Part shown: piece by piece, positions 16,747-24,932 of the stretch
Numbering within the stretch: the stretch's first letter is position 1
Layout: each line of letters begins with the position of its first letter
From: Candidatus Yanofskyibacteriota bacterium
Lineage (GTDB): Bacteria > Patescibacteriota > Minisyncoccia > 2-02-FULL-40-12 > GWA2-44-9
Length of the DNA stretch: 33,620 bases
NCBI GenBank assembly: GCA_023245235.1
Contig: JAHFKT010000008.1
Coordinates: forward strand, 1-33,620
Reading direction: 5' to 3'
Notes under the pieces: generated by a model
Database searches by the model: none
The model's input: only the letters and a program-made list of their open reading frames with translations
What the model was told of the DNA's origin: nothing
Position numbers and translations under genes: made by a program

Positions 16747-17403
16747 TTAGACCAGCAATTTTTGATACAGATCTATCCAGGTCAGGATCTTCTCTTTGAG
16801 TCCTTTGTTATTCACGTAAATGTTGCAAACCCCATATGATAAACGTTTGGATGGGCGCCTACTCTTGATATAAACCGACCTTCGAAATTGTGAATGAGGT
16901 ATTCCCGTCGCCTTGCTCCAGAATGACTTCATCATGTCATCCGAAAGATCGGGGTAGAGGACCAGATACACCCCGATCGTATCCGGGGGAACCCCGAGCT
17001 CCCGTTTCAGGAAATTAAAAAAGGTGCGGACCATGACGGGGTCGCTATCGGCCAGCTTAAGGATGCTTGTCGGGGATTTGCCCCCTTTGCCCCAGTAGAG
17101 CATGGTGCCGGCAAGAAATAGGGGCCGGGCTTTACGGACAGGGAACTCTCCTTCAGCCTGGTCGCGGAAGGCTTGTCTCCAGGCATTCCAGCGGATTCTA
17201 TTAGATCGGGCCACGGCAATAGTCTTGGCCGGGAATGAGAAGGATGCTTTGGCGCCAAGCCGTGCCCGGATCTTTTTTGACCAGCCCTCTTTTTTAAACC
17301 AGGAAGCCAGGGTGCTTTTAGGGATCCGAAGAGCCGCTCTTATCTCAGAATAGCTTTTACCATTCCGCCGTAATTCATAGGCCCGTACTTTGTCTTTCCG
17401 CAT
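16747..17403 (-). CDS. HTH plus LAGLIDADG-like protein
   Basis: N-terminal HTH MRKDKVRAYELRRNGKSYSEIRAALRIPKSTLASWFKKEGWS; C-terminal LYWGKGGK...LADSDPVMVRTFFNFLKRELGV...IYVNNKGLKEKILTWIDLYQKLL resembles LAGLIDADG/WhiA-like folds. Confidence 0.65.
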   Translation of the reverse strand: MRKDKVRAYELRRNGKSYSEIRAALRIPKSTLASWFKKEGWSKKIRARLGAKASFSFPAKTIAVARSNRIRWNAWRQAFRDQAEGEFPVRKARPLFLAGTMLYWGKGGKSPTSILKLADSDPVMVRTFFNFLKRELGVPPDTIGVYLVLYPDLSDDMMKSFWSKATGIPHSQFRRSVYIKSRRPSKRLSYGVCNIYVNNKGLKEKILTWIDLYQKLLV

Positions 17404-17512
17404 AATGTTGATAGATTTCTGAACTCATAGATGATATATAGATTTATTATAACAACGGGGTCCAGTTTTAAAAGAGCCTTTGTTGATAGGTCAGAGTTTC
17501 GGGGGATAATTC

Positions 17513-17542
17513 TTGTAAAAGATGAGGTTTTTGTGGTATAGT
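17513..17542 (+). promoter_or_regulatory. Promoter of tRNA-Phe/Leu/Val cluster
   Basis: TTGTAA (17513-17518), 18 bp, TATAGT (17537-17542). Confidence 0.6.
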
Positions 17543-17552
17543 ACAGCCACTT

Positions 17553-17624
17553 GCCGCGGTAGCTCAGTGGTAGAGCGCAGCCCTGAAGAGGCTGGCGTCG
17601 GGGGTTCAATTCCCTCCCGCGGCA
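17553..17624 (+). tRNA. tRNA-Phe(GAA)
   Basis: GCCGCGGTAGCTCAGTGGTAGAGCGCAGCCCTGAAGAGGCTGGCGTCGGGGGTTCAATTCCCTCCCGCGGCA. Confidence 0.94.
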
Positions 17625-17654
17625 CAAGGTCGGCATGGCTGACTTTAACAATCT

Positions 17655-17742
17655 GCGGACGTGGTGGAACTTGGCAGACACACTACCTTGAGGTGGTAGC
17701 GCTCGCAAGGGCATGGAGGTTCGAATCCTCTCGTCCGCACCA
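17655..17742 (+). tRNA. tRNA-Leu(GAG), CCA encoded
   Basis: GCGGACGTGGTGGAACTTGGCAGACACACTACCTTGAGGTGGTAGCGCTCGCAAGGGCATGGAGGTTCGAATCCTCTCGTCCGCACCA, with long variable arm. Confidence 0.94.
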
Positions 17743-17752
17743 GAAACATGAC

Positions 17753-17825
17753 GGGCGGTTAGCTCAGTTGGTAGAGCGTCTCATTGACGTTGAGAAGGTC
17801 ATAGGTTCGAATCCTATACCGCCCA
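17753..17825 (+). tRNA. tRNA-Val(GAC)
   Basis: GGGCGGTTAGCTCAGTTGGTAGAGCGTCTCATTGACGTTGAGAAGGTCATAGGTTCGAATCCTATACCGCCCA. Confidence 0.94.
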
Positions 17826-17827
17826 CA

Positions 17828-17864
17828 CAAACCAAAACCCCGCATCTGCGGGGTTTTGGTTTGA
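17828..17864. terminator. Intrinsic terminator, probably bidirectional
   Basis: aaaccaaaaccccgcatctgcggggttttggttt between the tRNA cluster and convergent rplS. Confidence 0.9.
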
Positions 17865-17868
17865 GAAT

Positions 17869-18279
17869 TTATTCGGTAACTTCTTTGGCAGCCTTCTTTT
17901 TCTTGCTGACCGCGGTGATCACCTTCGGTACCTCGGTGCGGAGTTTCTTTCTGATCTCCTTGGTCGTCTTGTCCCGGAGATAGTAGAGCTTTGCCCGCCG
18001 GACCTTTGTTTTGCGGACGACTTTTATGCTTTCGATGGACGGAAGATGTACCGGGAATACTTTTTCAACTCCGATCCCATCGGTCACTTTTCGGATGGTG
18101 ATCGTTCCGCCGGCTTCTCCGCCATGCTTCTGGGCGATGACCATGCCTTCGAATGCCTGAACACGGGTCTTCTCGCCCTCCTTGATCCGTTGGTTAACAC
18201 GGACGGTCCAGCCCGGTCTTACGCCCTCGAATTTGTTTGTCGTATTGAGCGTCGATTGAAATTTTGAAATCAGGTCCAT
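17869..18279 (-). CDS. rplS: 50S ribosomal protein L19 with Lys-rich C-terminal extension
   Basis: [38 protein letters not shown]...[34 protein letters not shown]. Confidence 0.95.
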   Translation of the reverse strand: MDLISKFQSTLNTTNKFEGVRPGWTVRVNQRIKEGEKTRVQAFEGMVIAQKHGGEAGGTITIRKVTDGIGVEKVFPVHLPSIESIKVVRKTKVRRAKLYYLRDKTTKEIRKKLRTEVPKVITAVSKKKKAAKEVTE

Positions 18280-18323
18280 ATGGATATAAATTTAACAGCC
18301 CTGCTATTCTAACCTAAATCGGG

Positions 18324-19040
18324 TTATTTATCAAGCCCGGCCAGGAATTGACTCAGGTCTTCGGGCAGGTCGCATTCCAATGTCAGCGAGCGGCCTTCGG
18401 GCGTGGTCATCTCAAGTTTGTAGGCATGAAGGAAGAGGCGCGAAAGTCCGGGAGGACGTTGCCAGCCCTTGGGAGCATAGACCGTGTCGCCGACGATAGG
18501 GTGGCCGATAGATTTCAGGTGCACCCGGATCTGATGGGTTCGGCCGGTCTTCGGCGATACATCCAGGAGAGCGTACTTACCGAAGCTCTTAAGCGTCTTG
18601 TATTCAGTGACAGAATCCTTGCCGTCTATCATCTTATTGCCTGTCATTTTGGTGGTGCGCTTCATACCGATACGGCCGAGGGGGGCATCAATGACACCGG
18701 ACCTTTCCCCGGGTTGGCCGTAGACCAATGCGTAGTAGTGTTTGCGGATAGTTCTGTCCTGGAACTGTTTCTTCATATACTCGAACGCAGTCTGGTTCTT
18801 CGCGATGACCAACAGCCCCGATGTATCCTTGTCCAATCTGTGAACGATGCCGGCCCGGGGCAGAAGGGCGCCAGAAGCAATGAACGGTTCCCCGACATCT
18901 TTGAGTTCGGGGTAATGAAAAACGACCCAGTCGGTCAGGCTCGGCTGAGTATCGGTCGCGTTCTTCGGGTGAACGATGAGCCCGACCGGCTTATTGATAA
19001 CGAGAATGTTATCATCTTCGTAAACTTTTGAGACATCCAT
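18324..19040 (-). CDS. RluD-family pseudouridine synthase lacking an N-terminal S4 domain
   Basis: VINKPVGLIVHP, AGIVHRLDKDTSGLLVIAKN, PKTGRTHQIRVHLKSIGHPIVGD. Confidence 0.93.
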   Translation of the reverse strand: MDVSKVYEDDNILVINKPVGLIVHPKNATDTQPSLTDWVVFHYPELKDVGEPFIASGALLPRAGIVHRLDKDTSGLLVIAKNQTAFEYMKKQFQDRTIRKHYYALVYGQPGERSGVIDAPLGRIGMKRTTKMTGNKMIDGKDSVTEYKTLKSFGKYALLDVSPKTGRTHQIRVHLKSIGHPIVGDTVYAPKGWQRPPGLSRLFLHAYKLEMTTPEGRSLTLECDLPEDLSQFLAGLDK

Positions 19041-19053
19041 AATGGGTTCCTGT

Positions 19054-19125
19054 GGGCGGTATAGGACTCGAACCTATGACCCTCTCGGTGTAAACGAGAT
19101 GCTCTACCAACTGAGCTAACCGCCC
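19054..19125 (-). tRNA. tRNA-Val(TAC)
   Basis: GGGCGGTTAGCTCAGTTGGTAGAGCATCTCGTTTACACCGAGAGGGTCATAGGTTCGAGTCCTATACCGCCC. Confidence 0.93.
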
Positions 19126-19140
19126 TGAATTACTAACGGT

Positions 19141-19211
19141 GGGTGCGGATGGGATCGAACCATCGACCGCGTCATTATAAGTGACGTGCTCTACCACTGA
19201 GCTACGCACCC
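19141..19211 (-). tRNA. tRNA-Ile(TAT)
   Basis: GGGTGCGTAGCTCAGTGGTAGAGCACGTCACTTATAATGACGCGGTCGATGGTTCGATCCCATCCGCACCC; anticodon stem CGTCA/TGACG, loop CTTATAA. Confidence 0.9.
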
Positions 19212-19231
19212 ACATCTGTGCCGCTTCCCGC

Positions 19232-19265
19232 TAAGTGACGTGCTCTACCACTGAGCTACACGCCC
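19232..19265 (-). pseudogene. 5' tRNA-half relic
   Basis: GGGCGTGTAGCTCAGTGGTAGAGCACGTCACTTA; 28 nt (19232-19259) identical to 19178-19205 of tRNA-Ile(TAT), then diverges with no 3' half. Confidence 0.8.
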
Positions 19266-19290
19266 GACTGCCGTCCCAATAATATCATGT

Positions 19291-21105
19291 TTATCGAACG
19301 AGAGCGTAGAACTCTTTTTGTTCGAGAGTTTCCTTTTTGATAAGCTCCGTGGCTATGAGATTGAGCTTATCGATTTTAGCGGAGAGGACTTTTTTCGCGA
19401 TGGCTAAGCCCCGGGAGACGAATTTCTTGATCTCAGTATCGATCTGGTAGGCGATAGTTTCCGAATAATTCTTGGCCGAAGAAAGATCTTTACCGAGGAA
19501 TACCAGGTCGTCTTTTTCGTGGAAGGATACGGGGCCGAGCACTTCGGACATACCGAACTGGGTCACCATGCGCCGGGCGAGTTCGGAGGCGACCTTGAGG
19601 TCATTGGAGGCGCCGGTCGTAGTTTGTTTGAAGATCAATTTTTCGGCGGCGTAGCCGGCCAGAAGCATAGCCAGCTCGGCCTCGAACTCAGGTTTTGATT
19701 TCAGATATTTGTCCTCGCTTGCAACTTTCATGGTATAGCCGAGGCCCCGACCGCGGGAGATGATGGATATTTTATGGACCGGGTCGGAGTGAGGCAAAGA
19801 ATGGGCGACCAAAGCATGGCCGGCTTCATGGTAGGCGGTGATCTCTTTTTCCTTCTTGGACATGACGTGGCTTCGTCGTTCGGGTCCGAGGATGACCTTT
19901 TCGATGGCCTCCAAGATGTTGAGCTGGGTGATCTCAGTCTGATTGGCCCGGGCGGCGAGGATAGCGGACTCATTCAGAAGATTAGCCAGATCCGCGCCGG
20001 AGAATCCGACCGTACGCTGGGCGATGGGGGTAAGGTCTACGTTTTTAGCGAGGGGTTTATCGAGGGCATGGATCTTGAGGATGGCCTCGCGGTCTTTAAG
20101 CGACGGTTCATCAAGGACGACCCGACGGTCAAAGCGTCCCGGGCGTAGAAGCGCCGGGTCAAGAATATCCGGCCGGTTGGTGGCGGCCATGACAATAACG
20201 GCGTCATTCGTATCGAAGCCGTCCATCTCGACGAGTATCTGATTGAGCGTCTGCTCTCGTTCATCGTGGCCGCCGCCCAGTCCGGCGCCCCGGTGCCGAC
20301 CGACCGCATCGATCTCATCCACGAAAATGATCGATGGTGCCGTCTTCTTGGCGAGTTCAAAAGTGTCCCGGACGCGATTGGCGCCGACACCGACGAACAT
20401 CTCGACGAATTCTGATCCGGAAACAAAATAAAACGGCACATTCGCTTCATTCGCGACAGCCCGGGCCAGGAGCGTCTTACCGGTACCCGGAGCGCCGACC
20501 AACAGGACGCCTCGCGGAATGCGTGCACCGAGCTTCTGGAATTTCTTGGGGTCACGGAGGAACTCAACTACTTCGGAGATCTCCTCTTTAGCCTCGAGCA
20601 GCCCGGCGACATCGCCGAACGTTACGGGCTTTCTGCCGCCGACGTTGTTGGCGAGACGGGCCTTTGATTTACCGAATGAGAAGGTCTGAGCCGAACCTTT
20701 CTGAGCTTGGCGGAACATGAACCAGAAGATAAGCCAGATGAGCAGGAACGGAAGCACGATCGGGAGTACGTTCGACAAGAATGCGCTTAGGCCCGATTGG
20801 TCCTTAACCTCTGTTTTTACCGCGGCGAGCTTGCCCTTATCGGCACCAAGGTTCAGAAGGGACTCAAATACCGAAGTTCCCGTCTCTTTTTTTGAATTGA
20901 CCTGACTGCCGTCATTGAGCGTGAGTTGGATATCGTCACCCTGGATGCTCATTTCTTTCACGCTGCCGTTGTCGATCTTGGTTACAACATCGGAGAGGGG
21001 AATGGTCGTCGGGCTCTTGAGCGAGGAATCAAATAACGCGGTTAAACCCGCCAGGCCAAGCAGGATAAGGAATACGATCAGGAAATAACGCATAAATGAT
21101 TTCAT
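19291..21105 (-). CDS. ftsH: ATP-dependent zinc metalloprotease FtsH
   Basis: [65 protein letters not shown] zinc site. Confidence 0.97.
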   Translation of the reverse strand: MKSFMRYFLIVFLILLGLAGLTALFDSSLKSPTTIPLSDVVTKIDNGSVKEMSIQGDDIQLTLNDGSQVNSKKETGTSVFESLLNLGADKGKLAAVKTEVKDQSGLSAFLSNVLPIVLPFLLIWLIFWFMFRQAQKGSAQTFSFGKSKARLANNVGGRKPVTFGDVAGLLEAKEEISEVVEFLRDPKKFQKLGARIPRGVLLVGAPGTGKTLLARAVANEANVPFYFVSGSEFVEMFVGVGANRVRDTFELAKKTAPSIIFVDEIDAVGRHRGAGLGGGHDEREQTLNQILVEMDGFDTNDAVIVMAATNRPDILDPALLRPGRFDRRVVLDEPSLKDREAILKIHALDKPLAKNVDLTPIAQRTVGFSGADLANLLNESAILAARANQTEITQLNILEAIEKVILGPERRSHVMSKKEKEITAYHEAGHALVAHSLPHSDPVHKISIISRGRGLGYTMKVASEDKYLKSKPEFEAELAMLLAGYAAEKLIFKQTTTGASNDLKVASELARRMVTQFGMSEVLGPVSFHEKDDLVFLGKDLSSAKNYSETIAYQIDTEIKKFVSRGLAIAKKVLSAKIDKLNLIATELIKKETLEQKEFYALVR

Positions 21106-21156
21106 AGGCTGATTATAATACAAAAAAATGGCTCTGGCAATCATGAATCGTAAAAC

Positions 21157-21205
21157 AAAAAAAGCTCGTCAGTGACGGCGCGCCGCGCGCGCCGTCACTG
21201 ACGAG
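21157..21205 (-). terminator. Long GC-rich intrinsic terminator
   Basis: ctcgtcagtgacggcgcg (21165-21182) / cgcgccgtcactgacgag (21188-21205), followed on the minus strand by a T run (21163-21157). Confidence 0.92.
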
Positions 21206-21208
21206 ACA

Positions 21209-22093
21209 TTACTGCCTGGGCTTTTTCTTGCCTTTCTTCTTGCCCTTGGCGTCGTCCTCGTCGGACTTCTTCTTCTTGACCTCATCGGGCTTGGCGACTC
21301 CGCCCTTGAGCCAGACGCCTCCCTTCGGAACACGGTCGAGCATCCAGCCCTGCCGCTTCTTGGCCTGGGCCATCCGTTCGGCCCGGGCCGACGCAGCGGC
21401 AATGAGAGCCTTCAGTCGTGCCTTGAGCACCGGATATTCGTTGCTCGTGAAGCGCTCGTTGGCGTAGCAGACGTCGAAGGCCTCGAGAGGGTCTCCGGCG
21501 GCGACGCACTGATGCAGCATCGTCGTGATGATGCGTTCGTTGTCGATCTGTTCACGACGGAGCTTGCGCTGTGACGGGCCGCTCCTCCGTTGAGGCTTCG
21601 CCTCAAGGAGGGTCGTCAGTTTCCGAAGTCTTACTGAACGCAGGGCTTCGGAATCGTCCTCCGGTACCCGGATGCCGAACTGTTCGTACGGCTTCCAGGT
21701 CTGGGTCTCGACGCCTTCTTCCGGCTGGGCGAAGTTCATGCTTCGCTGCAGCTGGAATCGTGCGTCCAGGGCATTGCGGGTCCCGATACGGCCATCGAGC
21801 ATTTGAGTCTCGGCGGCCATCCAGGCCTGCTTGGCTTTCTGAAGCCGATGGATCTCTCCGATCGCTTCATCGAGCCGTTCGAACTGCGTGACCTGCTCCA
21901 GCGCCCGGTAGGCGTTGATGCGGGTTTCGCGGAGCCGTTGCCGGACGCCGTCCAGCTTCTGAAACGTTCTGCCTACGTTGCGGAACGTCTCCCGCTGGGC
22001 GGTTTCCCGGACAACGGAGTCGAAGACGTCGAGTGAGCCTCCGGCCGCTTCCAGTATGACCGGAGGAGCGGCTTCTCGTAGCACCATATTCAT
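21209..22093 (-). CDS. Hypothetical helical protein with Lys-rich C-terminus (island gene A)
   Basis: 294-aa ORF; SD-like AAGGAGAGG upstream of ATG; tail PDEVKKKKSDEDDAKGKKKGKKKPRQ; 12-nt gap after gene B. Confidence 0.85.
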   Translation of the reverse strand: MNMVLREAAPPVILEAAGGSLDVFDSVVRETAQRETFRNVGRTFQKLDGVRQRLRETRINAYRALEQVTQFERLDEAIGEIHRLQKAKQAWMAAETQMLDGRIGTRNALDARFQLQRSMNFAQPEEGVETQTWKPYEQFGIRVPEDDSEALRSVRLRKLTTLLEAKPQRRSGPSQRKLRREQIDNERIITTMLHQCVAAGDPLEAFDVCYANERFTSNEYPVLKARLKALIAAASARAERMAQAKKRQGWMLDRVPKGGVWLKGGVAKPDEVKKKKSDEDDAKGKKKGKKKPRQ

Positions 22094-22105
22094 AGCCTCT
22101 CCTTC

Positions 22106-23350
22106 CTACAGGTTAGCGGCCGCCGCGAGCAACGCATCGGCGTCGCCTTCGGCAGCGTCTTCGGCATCGTCGATGAGGAACTTCTCCAGCATCAGCCGGG
22201 TCTGGCCGTCCAGATATTCTTCGGACGGCGCAAAGCCGGTTGTCCGGTCTTCCCGATCGAGCTCCGGCACCATCTCATCGATCTGACGGTCCGTGAAGAC
22301 GATCTCGTCGATGAGCTGCAGCGCCCCTCGCAACCGGCTTTCGGCCTGTTGCAATGTGGCGTTGATGGCGGACAGTTGAGCGCGGAGGTTGACGAGCTGA
22401 TCGAGCAGTCCGACGATGTCGCGGGCTTGTTCGACGGCCCCCGGCCAGTCATCGACGTGGTCGAGTCCGAGCTCGTGACGGCATTCCCGCAGATTCTCCC
22501 GAAGCTGTTTTTCGCGTCGGTAGTCCTGGCAGTTTTCGAGCCGTTCATCGATCTCCAGCAGCCAGCGGAGCCAGCCGTCGTCGTCGCGCCGGTCACGGTT
22601 GAGCAGTTGCCTGGACAGCCGTTTGCGCTCGCGATCGAGGTCATCGACCTCGCTTTCCAGATAGTCGGCCTGTTCGCGTCTCGTGCGGCCGGTCGGGTTG
22701 CCGTTCACGTCGTAGTGTTCGTCGAGAATATGCGGCAGGGTTTCCGCCGCGATCGCTTTCAACGCATGGAATGCTTCCTCGCGCTGATAGCTCGCCGTGC
22801 GAATGTCAGCGAGAACGGTCCCGGCATCCGGCAGCTCGATCTGAGTTGCCAGCGTCTTGATCATGTTCTTGCCGCGCCCGAGCGCTTCGTTGATCTTCGC
22901 CTTGGCCTGACGGCTGTAGCGGAACTCGAGGATCGCCAGACGATCGCGTCCGCGCGTCGATTGGACCAGGAGGTCCTCCAGCAGCGTATGCCGAAGAAGG
23001 ATCTCCGGACTCTTGTCCCGGCAGGTCTGCTGGACATGCCAGAACAGGTTTACCACGTTCGGAACCGAGTAGGTTCCGAGCCGGTAGCCCGTCAGGCTTG
23101 CCAGTGCGAACGCGTGTGACGCGATGCGGCCTTCCCGGTCAGGGAACAGGACCGACAGCATATGGGCAGCCTGGTCAGGCTGCAGAGCCGCGACCTCGCT
23201 GCGAAGCTCCTGGCGGAGCGACTTCGGAAGCGCGCTCACCTCGTCACGAAGCGGTTGTGCTTCTGCCGGTGAGGTACTGACCGCCGCCGTTACCAAACGG
23301 AAGATGTCAGCTTGTTCAGCCTCCGTGGGCTGATGTCGGTGCCGTTTCAT
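22106..23350 (-). CDS. Hypothetical coiled-coil-rich protein (island gene B)
   Basis: 414-aa ORF; GAGGGAGGATCAC SD before ATG; promoter TTGACT-17-TACAAT upstream; charged helical region EQADYLESEVDDLDRERKRLSRQLLNRDRR. Confidence 0.88.
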   Translation of the reverse strand: MKRHRHQPTEAEQADIFRLVTAAVSTSPAEAQPLRDEVSALPKSLRQELRSEVAALQPDQAAHMLSVLFPDREGRIASHAFALASLTGYRLGTYSVPNVVNLFWHVQQTCRDKSPEILLRHTLLEDLLVQSTRGRDRLAILEFRYSRQAKAKINEALGRGKNMIKTLATQIELPDAGTVLADIRTASYQREEAFHALKAIAAETLPHILDEHYDVNGNPTGRTRREQADYLESEVDDLDRERKRLSRQLLNRDRRDDDGWLRWLLEIDERLENCQDYRREKQLRENLRECRHELGLDHVDDWPGAVEQARDIVGLLDQLVNLRAQLSAINATLQQAESRLRGALQLIDEIVFTDRQIDEMVPELDREDRTTGFAPSEEYLDGQTRLMLEKFLIDDAEDAAEGDADALLAAAANL

Positions 23351-23438
23351 GTGATCCTCCCTCAGAGGAGAGCGGGCTTTCTATGTCCTACACAGAGGCC
23401 CTAGGTTGAATGGGTTGTTATAGAACTGATTGTTCAAT

Positions 23439-23467
23439 ATTGTATAGTATTTTCAATAAAAAGTCAA
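23439..23467 (-). promoter_or_regulatory. Sigma70-type promoter for genes B-A
   Basis: Minus: TTGACT (23467-23462), 17 bp, TACAAT (23444-23439). Confidence 0.75.
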
Positions 23468-23494
23468 TTGCTGAATCGGATGGTATTTTTGTAT

Positions 23495-23524
23495 TAAAAA
23501 AGGCGGGGGCCAAGCCCCCGCCTT
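23495..23524 (-). terminator. Intrinsic terminator after gene C
   Basis: aaaaaaggcgggggccaagcccccgcctt; T run on the minus strand. Confidence 0.9.
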
Positions 23525-23567
23525 TGAGATTCCCGTTCCGGATGGAACGGTACGTTTCGTGTGCCGA

Positions 23568-24689
23568 CTACGCGCTCGCGCCGGTCGTCAGCTTCTCCAT
23601 CTGGACGAGCTGGCTGACCAACGCCTCGTCGGTCATCTCGTGGCGCTCCCATTTCTTGTAGAAGATCTGGGTGGCGCGCTCGTTCTTGCCCGCACCGATG
23701 GTGCAGTACTCGACCGCGAGGTCGATGGAGGCCTTCGTCCCGTTCGACGCGACCGGCGCCGGAGCGGAGGCCACGGCAGCCTGGACGACTTCCTGAACCG
23801 ACGTCTCGGCGACGGGTGTCGCCGCCGGAACCGCCTTGAGCTGCGTCTCGAGCTCGGCGATGAGCGTGTTGGCGGTGGTCAGGGCATCCCGATCACGATC
23901 GGTGATGGCCTTCTGCCTGTCCGTCTTCGCCGCCTCGAGCTGCTCCTGGAGAGTCGGTCCGGCGGTTTCGACCACCGTCTCGATCACATCCGTCCCTGGC
24001 AAGACTTCGTCGCCTTCGGGAGCGACGCCGTGGGCATCGATCTGCGCCACGATGTCGTTGAGCTTGGCTTCGGCCGTCGCGATGAGCGTCGGGTCGCCGG
24101 TCGTCCAGGCCTTGTCGAGGGCCGTCTGAGCCTCCGCTCTCTGCTGTTCGAGCGTCTGCTCCTGCGGCGTCGGCGTGCCGTGGCTGGTCTGCCGTCGCGC
24201 GAACAGGCCGGTCTTGTTGACGAACTCCCGCAGGACCCGGTCCGGCCGCGGTCTGGAATCCTCGACGACCGCGTCGAGGATCGAGAGCGGATCGTTCGGA
24301 TCCGCCTTGCCTGCCCCCGCCGGCGGGAACTTCTTGTCGAGTTCCCGGATGACGAAGGCGACCGTCTTCTCGGTGAAGAAGCCGATGCGTTCGACCTCGG
24401 CGAGCTTCATCGCGGGGCCCAGGGCGCCCACGACGCGGCCGATCTTGTAGCCGAACAGCATGTTGACCACGGGCCGGTAGGTCGCCGGTGCCGCCAGTGC
24501 CGCCTTGACGAGCCAGTCACGAGCCTGGCTGTAGCCGTCGCCGACGTCGGAAACGGCCTTGAGGAAACGGTCCATGATGTCCCGTTTCTTGTCGCGGGAT
24601 GCTCCGACGTTCGCAAGCGCCTCGACCACGAATGGCCGGACGACCTGCTTGATGTCCGATGCTGACGCGCGTTCTCTCCTTGAGTCCAT
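23568..24689 (-). CDS. Hypothetical protein with internal helical repeat (island gene C)
   Basis: 373-aa ORF from ATG 24689 (MDSRRERASASDIKQVVRPFVVEALANVG...), SD AAAAGGAG, terminator downstream. Confidence 0.87.
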   Translation of the reverse strand: MDSRRERASASDIKQVVRPFVVEALANVGASRDKKRDIMDRFLKAVSDVGDGYSQARDWLVKAALAAPATYRPVVNMLFGYKIGRVVGALGPAMKLAEVERIGFFTEKTVAFVIRELDKKFPPAGAGKADPNDPLSILDAVVEDSRPRPDRVLREFVNKTGLFARRQTSHGTPTPQEQTLEQQRAEAQTALDKAWTTGDPTLIATAEAKLNDIVAQIDAHGVAPEGDEVLPGTDVIETVVETAGPTLQEQLEAAKTDRQKAITDRDRDALTTANTLIAELETQLKAVPAATPVAETSVQEVVQAAVASAPAPVASNGTKASIDLAVEYCTIGAGKNERATQIFYKKWERHEMTDEALVSQLVQMEKLTTGASA

Positions 24690-24701
24690 GACTGCTCCTT
24701 T

Positions 24702-24717
24702 TCCGCAATATTGCGGA
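24702..24717. promoter_or_regulatory. Perfect 16-bp palindrome next to gene C SD
   Basis: tccgcaatattgcgga, 12 nt upstream of the gene C ATG on the minus strand. Confidence 0.6.
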
Positions 24718-24806
24718 GGCAACACACGAATTACGAATTAAAGGTGCTTTCCTAAGGAGGGGACCCTCCCGAGTCGGGAAAGGCGCCTCCACTGCTGATT
24801 GTGCGT

Positions 24807-24850
24807 ATATTATCAGAATGATTGACTTTTGTCAATATTTGCAGTATGCT
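24807..24850. promoter_or_regulatory. Overlapping divergent promoters for gene C (-) and beta-CASP gene (+)
   Basis: Plus: TTGACT 24822-24827, 17 bp, TATGCT 24845-24850. Minus: TTGACA 24835-24830, 17 bp, TAATAT 24812-24807. Both -35s lie in palindrome ttgacttttgtcaa. Confidence 0.78.
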
Positions 24851-24865
24851 ATGGACGTTTTGAGC

Positions 24866-24910
24866 CCGGACAACAGTTCATCAGCCTCAAGCGGACGGCC
24901 TGTTGTCTGG
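24866..24910 (+). promoter_or_regulatory. Leader hairpin upstream of beta-CASP gene
   Basis: ccggacaacag / ctgttgtctgg, 11-bp stem with one G-U and a 23-nt loop. Confidence 0.6.
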
Positions 24911-24932
24911 ACTTTCACAATGAGGCAATCCC

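Noticed and set aside
17522-17983. 153-aa plus-strand ORF across three tRNAs, and similar ORFs through the other tRNA genes
   Set aside because: Produced by reading tRNA sequence (e.g. STATCRGSSVVERSPEEAGVGGSIPSRGT), a well-known artefact.
19260-19290. Functional split tRNA formed by the 5' half near 19.23 kb
   Set aside because: No complementary 3' half (acceptor CACGCCC with T-arm) was found nearby; a duplication relic is simpler.
22349-23119. 256-aa plus-strand ORF opposite gene B
   Set aside because: Antisense shadow of gene B with no SD or promoter and no recognisable motif.
23559-24665. 368-aa plus-strand ORF opposite gene C
   Set aside because: Arg/Asp/Leu-rich shadow translation typical of GC-rich antisense frames; the minus-strand gene has promoter, SD, terminator and coherent composition.
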